NCBI GenBank assembly: GCA_030248225.1 | Contig: JASANE010001501.1 | Location: 44,128 to 108,127 of the forward strand | DNA from: Trileptium ribeirensis | Lineage: Eukaryota > Nematoda > Enoplea > Enoplida > Thoracostomopsidae | Direction: 5' to 3' | Length of the DNA: 64,000 nt | Part shown: positions 33,444-43,627 of the stretch, piece by piece | Position numbering within the stretch: the first letter of the stretch is position 1 | Layout: every line of letters starts with the position of its first letter | The notes under the pieces: model-generated | Told to the model about the DNA's origin: nothing | Databases searched by the model: none | What the model saw: only the letters and a program-made list of their open reading frames with translations | Program-made: the position numbers and the translations under genes

Positions 33444-33808
33444 GGCACTCCTGGAGATACCATGTCTACAGTAATACCTTTTTAGAAATTGCAATCAATA
33501 AATGTTCCATTCTTATTGGTTAATTCTGTTTGGAATTATTATTCTGACTGGCCAATTAAACGTAAACTTATTGCACTAATATATGTCCGTTGTCCAATTG
33601 GACATTTTAACATTACCAGAACAATACTATTATATGCCTTCAGAAACCGCACATCCAATAATCTCAGCGGAGCATTACATAATATATATTTTAACAACAG
33701 TTGTAAATAAAACAGTTGGCAAGAAAAATAAGACTCCAACAAATACTTTCACAAATAGCACACGCACAAACAGAGTATTACTGTAGACATGGTATCTCCA
33801 GGAGTGCC
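33444..33808. mobile_element. MITE with long perfect terminal inverted repeats
   Basis: 365 bp. The two ends are inverted copies of each other for about 34 bp (GGCACTCCTGGAGATACCAT at the left). Flanking 8-mers AACTTTCG and AACTTTCA match at 7 of 8, pointing to an 8-bp duplication as in hAT-like elements. The interior is AT-rich and non-coding. Confidence 0.88.
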
Positions 33809-33979
33809 AACTTTCAGAAAAAAAGAGATCCCCATGAATGCCAAGCATTCTTAAATAATTTCTAACAAAACCGCACAAGCTTTGCCGTCCCTAGTTTCGA
33901 TTAAAGCGGGTGTTCACCTTGAAGACACGTTGTTTTCTTTAGCACGGATGGAACACATCTCGCAGCTTACACAAAACTA

Positions 33980-34383
33980 CACTGCAAATTTGTCTGAGCT
34001 AAATGTTATCTCAGCGCTCTGAGTTTAAATTCCTTTGAGTTCAAAACAACTCTGGCTGAATATGAATTCAACAGCTAACTAGAGGCGCTGAGTTAAGCAT
34101 TTTAACTCAGACGTGAGTTAGGTACAAATATAACTAGCATCTTTGAGTTTCGTAAAACTAACTTACGCTGAGTTAGTTTTCAAACTCAGAGTTCCTAAAT
34201 AAGATTTTTCTAATTCTTTCTTACCTAGATTAACTCAGTTTCAGTGTATATAACGCCTGAGCTATGGCGTTAACTCAGCACTCTGAGTTAGCTAAAATTG
34301 TCCTGAAAAGGCCCGATCGTTTCTGACGTGTAGAACGATACAACTCAGGATGAGTCAAAATTAACTCAGGCAAATTTGCAGTG
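33980..34383. mobile_element. MITE family M3, core of CTGAGTT/AACTCAG motifs, copy 1
   Basis: 404 bp bounded by TA. The left end CACTGCAAATTTGTCTGAGC and the right end's reverse complement CACTGCAAATTTGCCTGAGT are nearly identical. The interior repeats the heptamer AACTCAG and its complement CTGAGTT many times in both orientations, so a single strand could fold extensively. Confidence 0.85.
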
Positions 34384-34925
34384 TAGCCAAATAGCAATTG
34401 CAGTCCGATGAAAATAAAAATACCGTTTAACATACTTACGAGAAATAAATGTAGAGTAATCTGCTTTAGCTGGGTTTATCTGATCCCAAGTAACCTTGGC
34501 GAAACGCGATACATTATACCGTTAGAAAAAGAAGAACCCGGGGAGGTCGAGCCAGGGGCGGCAGCCGGTCCACCGACTTAAGGTTAGTGTACGCGTTATG
34601 CTGGCTTCTCCAAAGGGAGAGGGGCTGGGGAAGGCCAGATATTTTTCGACCCCCTCCTTGATAAAACGCATGCCCCTGGCAAATTTCCTGCTTCTTCAAG
34701 ACAGAAAAAGGTTACATACAAAATTAGAAAATCTCTTTTTAAAGTTAACATCAAAAAGTTGGTCGTAAAGTAGATGTTAACCTCAATGAACATTTTTGTG
34801 TCATTTCTGCTACCAATTATTATATACTTAAGAATATTAACTTTCTCGCTTATCTCCAGCTCCCCAATCCCAGTCAACGTCCCACAGTATCCAGCGAATA
34901 GTGAAACAAGGACCTGTTAAGATTA

Positions 34926-35146
34926 AAGCACCATATCAATCTGAAGGCGGCATCAATATCAAACTAGATGGGAGCACCAATATCAAGTTGGAGGGGGCAC
35001 CTATATAAAACTGGAGGGAGACACCATTATCAAATTGGAGGAGGGGTAAAATATGAAACCGGAGAACACCATTATCAAACTAGAGGAAGGCACCAGTACC
35101 AAACTGGAGGGGGCACCAATATCAAACTAGAGGAGGTACCGATTTT
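34926..35146. repeat. Minisatellite of about 23-24 bp, roughly nine units
   Basis: Imperfect units of the form GGGGCACCAATATCAAACTGGAG, with the most regular copies between 34960 and 35146. Unit length varies from 21 to 24 bp. It is immediately followed by a different array. Confidence 0.8.
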
Positions 35147-35149
35147 TGT

Positions 35150-35435
35150 CCCTAATAGCTAGCTGTTAGAAACTTTTGTCTCTTACAGAAAGCTGTAATA
35201 TACAAAAATCCCTTACAGCCAAGCGTTAAATATTTGAAACTCTAATGGATAGCTATTAGAGACTTTGGTATTTTATAACTGGCTGTAAGAGATAAAAGTT
35301 TCTAACAGCTAGCCGTTAGACACAACAATGTCTTATGGTTAGCTGCAAGAGATTTTAGTCTAACAGCTAGCTGTTAGATATTTATGTATTTGGCGGCTAT
35401 CTATATAGGACCAGTCTCTTACAGCTATCTGTTAG
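35150..35435. repeat. Array of AGCTAGCTGTTAG palindromic motifs
   Basis: About ten copies of AGCTGTTAGA/TCTAACAGCT in both orientations, separated by about 20-30 bp and often joined as CTAACAGCTAGCTGTTAG, a perfect palindrome. The plan resembles the cores of the MITEs in this window, but I could not identify terminal repeats. Confidence 0.7.
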
Positions 35436-36359
35436 AGATTGAAATACAGACAAAACTGCCCACTTTTTGCACCATTATTCTGTGAAACCTATATTAGTCC
35501 AATAATGGGAACGGTGAGACCAACATTGGTGTGCCTAAACGCAGAAGCAAAAATTATGCAACTGGTTGTCCTCGATTGGTAACCTGATGACGAAAAGCAT
35601 TTTTCCCACCGAGATGAACATAGTTCACTATAACTGATCGCCCAAAGCTTAAAATTATTTACATTATGAATGTAGTTTGAGCACAAAACCAGAAAGCATT
35701 AATATTTTACTGAATCGGCATAGAGTAGAATGTTCATTATACACCATGGAACGAATTTATATAATACACAAATTGACGTTGGTTTGAGATAAACTACAAG
35801 GCGTACCGACAGAAATGGAGCAACATATAATTGTTACTTCAAAATTGGGATAAAACCGGTTCTCTCCGACCATATAACGTTGTACTAGAACTATGAAAGA
35901 GGAAAGAGGCGTGCAGCGATATGGTAAAAATAAGAGAACAATTTAATTTTATTTCTCGTTTTAAAATTAATTTTTTTTTATTTTTAATCGATTTAATTTT
36001 TATCATCAAAACTTATTTTAATTTCACATTTGTGGATTTGGATTCACTCGATTTAATCCCACTTATGTGAAATGAAAGTCGAGTTGCCACTATCATACTG
36101 CGAATTAAATGAAGTTTAAACCCGTTCATTAAGCAAATTAGCATAAACACATGTGTTTAACAGACAATAGATTTTAAATTTTCAACCAAAAATCAGTTTC
36201 ACACGAGTCGTTTTAAAACCAGTCGTTTGAAAAACGAGTGAATTTCATTCCAACCTTAAGGAACTGATTTAAAGACTTATTTTGAACCCGTTTCAGTTTT
36301 AGCATATATATGCACGCATTTTATCGCAGTTGCCGCATTAGCACAAGCAATATATATTG

Positions 36360-36766
36360 CACTGCAAAATTTAGACAAAGTTATTCAGAACTCTGAGTTA
36401 GATTGCCCTGAGTTCAAATTAACACAGGCTGAGTTTGGCAAGTAACTCGGGCTGCTGAGTTAAGCATTCTAACTCAGACCGGAGTTTGAAATTAGTAAGT
36501 TAATACAAACTTAATTCAGATCTTTGTTCCATAAAACTGACTGACATTGAGTTCGTTTTCTAACTCAGAGTATTAAGATTTTTCTGAGTCATTCTGAGTT
36601 AAATTAAAGCCGTCTGAGTCTGAGAATTTGTAACTCAGGATGAGTTAAGTGCTAATTCAGCAGTGTGAGCTAATCGAACTCATTCTGAAACGGTCCGATA
36701 CGGTTTCGGACGTCTGAAACAATGTAATTCAGGCTGAGTTAAAACAAAATCAGACAATTTGCAGTA
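36360..36766. mobile_element. MITE family M3, copy 2
   Basis: 407 bp, almost the same length as copy 1. Left end CACTGCAAAATTTAGACAAA; right end reverse complement TACTGCAAATTGTCTGATTT. The interior again alternates CTGAGTT and AACTCAG. It is more diverged than copy 1 and its flanks do not show a clear duplication. Confidence 0.78.
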
Positions 36767-37142
36767 TGGTACACAATTTCGCTTTTAATCTATGTCCTGC
36801 TACAAGCACCACAACTGAAAACAATAGCCATTTCAATTTGTCATGTTTTACCCGGAAATTTATAGAACCTTTTGAAACATCTTTGTGAATACAAATATGT
36901 TGGCTATTGTTAAGGACGGTACACAAATAAACGACAGCAATAATTCGTTGTAAAAGCAAACTTTACGGAACATTAAATAGCCTACATAAGCAACTTGAAA
37001 TAGGCGGAGGCAATTGTTTCTTGAAGAATCAACAAGGCAATTAAACGAAATACTAAATTCAATAGTAGACACCAATGTATTTCACCACTAAACTACAATC
37101 ATTTCAAATTCCGACCACGTCCCGGTTAAGATATACCACCTT

Positions 37143-37396
37143 CAGTGCTCTCACCAGAAATGACCATCGGCTGTCGAACGAACCCCGAATGACCATCGGC
37201 TGTCGAAAGAATCCCGAATGACCATCTGCTGTCGAACGAACCCCGAAAAGAAATCTAATAAAATTTACTGACTCTCGAACACTTTTTGAGCAAATTTAGA
37301 AAAAGTGACCATAAATTCCACTCAAACACGCGAAGTTCAAACATATCGAACAAAAATTTCTCGAACGAATAGCACTCAATTCTAGCGAATACACTG
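37143..37396. mobile_element. MITE family M2, copy with internal 29-bp tandem repeat
   Basis: 254 bp. Left CAGTGCTCTCACCAGAAATG; right (reverse complement) CAGTGTATTCGCTAGAATTG followed by AGTGCTATTCGTTCG, shared with the copy at 51068. Three tandem 29-bp units start at 37161, 37190 and 37219 (TGACCATCGGCTGTCGAACG). Confidence 0.65.
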
Positions 37397-38325
37397 TTAG
37401 ATGTATGTCCTGGATTATCATCACATGCACCTTAACTATGGTATTTTTACGATTCTATTTCATATATGCACACTACACAGCGGTGACAACGGCCGCAAAT
37501 TTCCGGCTGGGCCTTCAGCCCGCCCTGGTTGAACACCGGTATCCACCGCCCGGGCCGGGTCGCGGCCGAAATTCTAACGCCAGCAATGCTGCAACTGACT
37601 AGTAATACAAACAGAATTGTCGATATAAGGTTGTCTTATTTTATATTTTAAATAAAGCAGCATGACATATTTAATAGTCGGTATAAAAATTCAAAAACAA
37701 AAGTAACCATGCCACAAATTTTTAAAACAAATTAAAGGTTTGAAAACTATTTCACGAGAACTGTATCTGTCAGAAAAAGGCTGAAAATATCAAACATATC
37801 TGGGCATGTCATAATCATTCGATAAAATTTAAACTGAAAACACATATAATGGATGATTTTAATAATTACACATCCTAAGTGCTATTCTTCTATTGAATTT
37901 CAAATAATAACCACCTTATTCGTATTGAGCTTATTTTTGGAATGAATTAGCTAATATTTAAGTCCGAATCTGACACTTTAAATTTGTCCTATAGGATCGT
38001 GCTGGGACATTCCGGGGCAAGTCAGACAACAGTCGCACCGGCCCGACCCTGAAACATCTCGGCCCGGACCGTGAATATAATTATTATTTTAGGTGTTGGC
38101 CGGATTGACAAAATTCTCAGCTCTAATACACACAGACAACGCAGAGTTAGCACATAATAACTAGATATTATTGTGAAACAGATAAGCAAATCGACCCATA
38201 TTCACGTTTAGTAAAAAATAAAAAATTATCTCGCAACAACAACTGTCGAACCAATCAATATTAAACTGGTTAATCGAAAGAAGCAATCCAGATAATTTGC
38301 TGCGATCATAATGCTCGTTGTGCTA

Positions 38326-38467
38326 CAAGACTCGCCACAATTTCTGACCAGTGCTCGGCTCCAAACTTACTTAGCGAGATCATTATTTTATTTCGAAGCT
38401 GCAAATATTTGCTTCCACCTCGCTTACGGCTCGTAATTCGGCTTCCAAATACATGTGGCGAGTACTG
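38326..38467. mobile_element. MITE family M2, short copy
   Basis: 142 bp with TA flanks. Left CAAGACTCGCCACAATTTCT; right (reverse complement) CAGTACTCGCCACATGTATT. It lies about 180 bp downstream of the PHF5A stop codon. Confidence 0.68.
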
Positions 38468-38644
38468 TATCCATGACAAGCCTACATTGTCAAAACATTA
38501 GGATTTAACTTTCTCTACATTTTATGTATGGCGATTGGGATTTCGCCATTTGTCGGCACCGTCTATGTCCCATACATCTAGTTCAACTGTCATAAGTTTA
38601 CGACTACAAAAGAAAACAAACAAACGTTTTTACATAATTTTTCG

Positions 38645-38977
38645 TTACCGCTTTTTAAATCCATACTTTTTACGCTCGTAGAACAAGTCCGTTCGTGCGC
38701 TGCCCAAATTGACAATCTTCGGACAGCCGTCCCGGTCTTTTTCCATCTGGGTACATTCTTTACAATAATGAGCGTCCGAAATACCCGGCCCACCGCAAAC
38801 CACACAGCGGCCCTGATACGAGCCATAGTTGCACTCGTCACAAACACGCACCAGCACAGCTGGTCGAACGTACGAGTCGCAAATTACACATTTTCCGTCG
38901 CATTTTTCACACAAGCGGCCAACGGCAACACCCGGCTGCTTCCGGCAAAAAATCAAATCCGGATGATGTTTAGCCAT
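38645..38977 (-). CDS. PHF5A: PHF5A / SF3B14b, SF3b complex subunit (intronless)
   Basis: 110 residues, the exact length of human PHF5A, and nearly identical to it throughout, from [14 protein letters not shown] to [13 protein letters not shown]. The small knot-like protein binds SF3B1 in the U2 snRNP SF3b complex and helps form the branch-site adenosine pocket. All the zinc-binding CxxC pairs are present (CEKC, CVIC, CDEC, CVVC, CKEC), as are Lys29 and Tyr36 (the position where Y36C gives resistance to SF3b inhibitors in human cells). Position 40 is Ala where I recall Cys in human. The gene has no intron here, in contrast to the 12-exon SART1 next to it on the same strand. It ends about 6.1 kb upstream of the SART1 start, too far for an operon by spacing alone. 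Confidence 0.98.
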   Translation of the reverse strand: MAKHHPDLIFCRKQPGVAVGRLCEKCDGKCVICDSYVRPAVLVRVCDECNYGSYQGRCVVCGGPGISDAHYCKECTQMEKDRDGCPKIVNLGSARTDLFYERKKYGFKKR

Positions 38978-39579
38978 TTAATAAACCGTCGAACTAATAT
39001 ACCGATATCTAGTTATTAATATATATACAAAAAACAATAGTACACAAACAAGTTATAACAACATTCATATAATAATAGCTTATAATGTTGCTCCGGACGC
39101 TTGATTCTCGTTGCGACAATTTTCCGAAATGCCCGAAAATACTCTTGATTGAGGGGAGGAGGGGTATTGGAAACCTTAGGGAATAACCCACCTACCGCAC
39201 TATTCGCACCGGTGGTCTAGTATTATGGCTACTGCAATAACTTGTCAACGCCAGGTATTTCAATTCCGGACGTATATATCAGTATGTGCGGTTTTAAATT
39301 GATTGTTTCGAGCCACACATTCAGGATATATCCGTCAGTTATGGAGATATAGCCGTTTCTGCTTATTTCCGCGGTGTCACTGGTCCAGTTTACTTATTCC
39401 TAGAACATAGGGAACCATCATTATAACGCGTTATATGCAGATACATTAAGCATTACTCGCTCTACAAATCTGAGTCAATATCACCCATATACGGTCTCTC
39501 CACTGAGGAGATTTCCGAGCTACTCCAGAATTCTGGCCGTTCACACCACGACAATTTTGGCATCCCCTAAGTTTGCACT
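38978..39579. other. Upstream flank of PHF5A
   Basis: About 600 bp between the PHF5A start codon and the 82-bp array. AT-rich at first; 39225-39520 resembles the anonymous R3-type repeats (ATGGAGATATAGCCGTTTCTG). No promoter motif could be singled out. Confidence 0.4.
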
Positions 39580-41057
39580 CTAACACTCGCCTAGTTATTT
39601 CGAGGTGACATCAAAAATAAAAACAGTTACCAGAAAACTTAATACCACTCCTTTCATTTCCCTAACACTCGCCTAGTTATTTCGAGGTGACATCAAAAAT
39701 AAAAACAGTTACCAGAAAGCTTAATACCACTCCTTTCATTTCCCTAACACTCGCCTAGTTATTTCGAGTTGACATCAAAAATAAAAACAGTTACCAGAAA
39801 GCTTACCACTGCTTTCATTTCTCTAACACTCGCCTAGTTATTTCGAGGTGACATCAAAAATAAAAACAGGTACCAGAAAGCTTAATACCACTCCTTTCAT
39901 TTCGCTAACACTCGCCTAGTTATTTCGAGGTGACATCAAAAATAAAAACAGTTACCAGAAAGCTTAATACCACTCCTTTCATTTCCCTAACACTCGCCCA
40001 GTTATTTCGAGGTGACATCAAAAATAAAAACAGTTACCAGAAAGCTTAATACCACTGCTTTCATTTCTCTAACACTCGCCTAGTTATTTCGAGGTGACAT
40101 CAAAAATAAAAACAGTTACCAGAAAACTTAATACCACTCCTTTCATTTCCCTAACACTCGCCTAGTTATTTCGAGGTGACATCAAAAATAAAAACAGTTA
40201 CCAGAAAGCTTAATACCACTGCTTTCATTTCTCTAACACTCGCCTAGTTATTTCGAGGTGACATCAAAAATAAAAACGGTTACCGGAAAGCTTAATACCA
40301 CTCCTTTCATTTCCCTAACACTCGCCTAGTTATTTCGAGGTGACATCAAAAATAAAAACAGTTACCAGAAAGCTTAATACCACTCCTTTCATTTCCCTAA
40401 CACTCGCCCAGTTATTTCGAGGTGACATCAAAAATAAAAACAGTTACCAGAAAGCTTAATACCACTCCTTTCATTTCCCTAACACTCGCCTAGTTTAGGA
40501 CAAAAAAAAAAAAAAAACCACCCACACCCACAAAACGTTACCGGAAGCTTATACCCTCCTTTCTCCCTAACATCGCTAGTTATTTCGAAGTGACATCAAA
40601 AATAAAAACAGTTACCAGAAAGCTTAATACCACTGCTTTCATTTCTCTAACACTCGCCTAGTTATTTCGAGGTGACATCAAAAATAAAAACGGTTACCGG
40701 AAAGCTTAATACCACTCCTTTCATTTCCCTAACACTCGCCTAGTTATTTCGAGGTGACATCAAAAATAAAAACAGTTACCAGAAAGCTCAATACCACTCC
40801 TTTCATTTCCCTAACACTCGCCTAGTTATTTCGAGGTGACATCAAAAATAAAAACAGTTACCAGAAAGCTTAATACCACTGCTTTCATTTCCCTAACACT
40901 CGCCTAGTTATTTCGAGGTGACATCTAAAATAAAAACAGTTACCAGAAAGCTTAATACCACTGCTTTCATTTCCCTAACACTCGCCTAGTTATTTCGAGG
41001 TGACATCAAAAATAAAAACAGTTACCAGAAAGCTTAATACCGCTCCTTTCATTACAG
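39580..41057. repeat. 82-bp tandem array, about 18 units
   Basis: The marker CTAACACTCGCC recurs at 39580, 39662, 39744, 39823 and onward with a period of 82 bp (one unit is 79). Most units differ at only a few sites and carry AAGCTT. Near 40496-40575 one unit is badly broken: it has a run of A, C-rich filler and many single-base losses while the neighbours are intact. The array lies about 600 bp upstream of the PHF5A start codon. Confidence 0.97.
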
Positions 41058-42846
41058 CTACTAACGACAAATTCCTAATTGATACGAAGCACGGAAACCC
41101 TGAAATATGCATTTTCAGTAGGTAAATAACGAATATGCAACAAAAATGACGCCACATATGCTGTAAAGACATGGAACACGCTGTAAAATGTAATTTTAAA
41201 CGGATAACATTTTTGAAAATTAAAAAAAACACGAGTTAATTTTGATGTAAAATGCAACTTTAACACGGTCAGTTAAACAGGAAAGGCATGGTGTTCGTCA
41301 GTTAACCCACGCGAAATTCCCCATGTGTCTCTGTGGCAAACCTGTGGTCTCCCAGGTAATAGTCTGATGGTGTAGAGAGGCTTGCATACAATAGATATAA
41401 TTATATTTCATAGAACAAACAAGAGTTGAAGCTTTGGATCAACTTATATACTTAGCTGGCCTACAAGCAGCAGTAATATTAGACCAACTATAAAAGTGTT
41501 TCAACCTTGAAGAAATCGCTTAAAAACACCATGTAACTTCACTGATTTGGCTCAAATTTACAGCGTACGGCTATGTTTTGTGGTGGCTTATCGCAAATGA
41601 AACTTTCACTACAATATCTGTATCTTTCAGAAAATAAGGCTAATCAATACGATTTTCGTCCCAAAATTATCCTAAGCTTCTGTGTCATCGTCTCTACCTT
41701 TGATAATGGCAGGGCAGATTTTCTTCAAATTATCCGTTTCCAGTTTCTAACCATCGGGCTTTGGATTATAGATATATACATACGTCATTTTTTTGTATGA
41801 AACTGTTTTACAGAAATACAGAATGACACAAATTATCTAAAAGTATCCAGTAATAGGCAATAATAGTCCTCTACATAGTTGTGCCTTTTACTGCTTTTGG
41901 ATTTTTGTCTGTGCCAAAGTTGTGACGCCGATGGTAAAAATAATTATTTAGTTCTACTATTAATATTGCTAACAGTTCAACATATTGCTGAAGCATGTTC
42001 CTGCTTCTTTACTACAACGTTAGTAGCCAGACGATCGGATTCTTTTATGACTATGCATTTTTCAAATTTTATCAATTTAAATCCACGTTTTATGCCACAT
42101 ACATGTTGTTGGGAACTCCGCCCGCTGAGAAACATGGTTCGCACCCTAGGTCCAAGCATCTGTGTTATTACTAATTTACGAATGCCACAAAAGATTACAA
42201 AATATACCAACTGACAGTCTCAAATTTTACCACAAGAAAAGTAAATTCTCCGTTGAGACTCAGAAATCAACAATCATTATTTTCAAACACGACCAAAGAA
42301 CTAAATGTTGTAAAGCGATGTGAGCTCGCGCTAATGTAGATCACACAACAAATTTACACTCCGAGGCAAAGACAATTTGATCTCGATTCAATAACTTAGA
42401 AGTAAATAAAACATCGTAAAAATGAATATTACTTTTGTGGAAAATAAGAAACAAGACTGGAAACAATTATTATTGAAAAATGGCTTGGTAATTAGAAGAT
42501 TATATAATTTGGTTGTCTGGGTATGTTGGTTTCAAGCTTGAAATATTTTCATAAAAAATTTTAAACAGACAAAGGTGGAACACTATTCAAAAATTAAATA
42601 GCTTTATTAATGCCTCACTTAGCGCTTTTACTGGCCTAAGTTAAAGATTTACCTAACCTAGAGACCTGAAGTTAGCTTTAACTAGTTTGCAGTTCCGCTC
42701 CATGGAACCTTAGGCAAGGACAGGAAAAGTAAAAGCGATGAATATTATGGAAAAATGAATCGCAACGATCACAAATAAAAATATATTCTGGGGGTAAATA
42801 TGGTCACCAATCGGCTTTATATATTACTGTTCACATATCCATAAAC
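41058..42846. other. Intergenic, nothing firmly recognised
   Basis: 1.8 kb of AT-rich DNA. A plus-strand open stretch (41879-42214) begins with a hydrophobic segment that looks like a signal peptide, but it has no ATG at the right place and no recognised domain, so it is not called. Confidence 0.5.
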
Positions 42847-43627
42847 TAGGGAACGACCGAATACCTAATTTCACCGAATACCGAATATTCGGCCCCTACT
42901 ATTCGGCCGAATACCGAATAGTTGTTCGCAACTATCGCAACACCTATGTATGATGAGAAATCTATAAATCTACAACTCTATAAATCCACCACTGTATGTA
43001 CGTGCACCATGCAACAGGTCGTTTTGTGTTGTGTTGCTGAGTCAGCGATAGTTTTTGTTCGATGAATTTTTTGGTTTGTGCTCTCGTTTGTTAGGTTGAA
43101 GTTATAATTTTGTTTTTATTGATTTTTATAACTTCATCATCTGGGCAACGGCAATAATTGGTGCGTGAAATCATATCGTTAAAAAAGAACGGCTCAGTGC
43201 GTGGTGTTCGGGGGCGGTAGACTTGGTTTTAGGCTTATGTAGGTATGTAGAACGGCATAGCATGATGTCTCACTTCACATTCACGATGTGCCAAAGAAAA
43301 CGAACAAATCCTGCTGCATTTAGACCCCAAAGTATTAATTTCGCAACTATTATGGCAGCGAGATAGTGCACGGCTGATGAAGAACATAACTGTGGTGATC
43401 AGAACATTCGAGCAGGCTGCGAACTGAATTGATGAGTCTCAAACGCATCTTGTCTTACCAAAGTTGCAACACGTTGGACGTATTTAGCGGTTTGTAGCAT
43501 CATTATCAGGACTCCGGCCGTAAAATTAGGATATCTGGTGGGCAGATTTTGATTCTATATTTCAACTAACAGCGGCCAGTCAACTATTCGATATTCGGCC
43601 GAATACCGAATATTCGGTCGTTCCCTA
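42847..43627. mobile_element. hAT-like non-autonomous element with CCGAATATTCGG ends
   Basis: 781 bp. The left end TAGGGAACGACCGAATACCT and the right end's reverse complement TAGGGAACGACCGAATATTC are inverted copies; flanking 8-mers CCATAAAC and CGATAAAC match at 7 of 8. Both ends carry several ATTCGGCCGAATACCGAAT-type palindromes. The interior has no ORF. TAGGG ends and an 8-bp duplication fit hAT. Confidence 0.88.

Larger units (their letters stand above)
32546..38644. other. Intergenic region between SART1 and PHF5A, MITEs and minisatellites
   Basis: 6.1 kb between the start of SART1 and the stop of PHF5A. It holds MITEs at 33444-33808, 33980-34383, 36360-36766, 37143-37396 and 38326-38467 and arrays at 34926-35146 and 35150-35435. 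A tRNA-like fragment lies near 33202-33265 (A-box-like TAGCTCAGTGG). The rest is AT-rich and featureless. Confidence 0.6.

Noticed and set aside
39580..41057. CRISPR-like array.
   Set aside because: The whole 82-bp unit is repeated head to tail with no variable spacers.
41879..42214. Plus-strand open frame with a hydrophobic N-terminal segment followed by Cys-x-Cys, recalling a secreted inhibitor (TIMP-like start).
   Set aside because: It starts at TTG with no ATG upstream of the hydrophobic segment, the sequence after CSC does not follow the TIMP pattern, and no splice-compatible neighbour was found.
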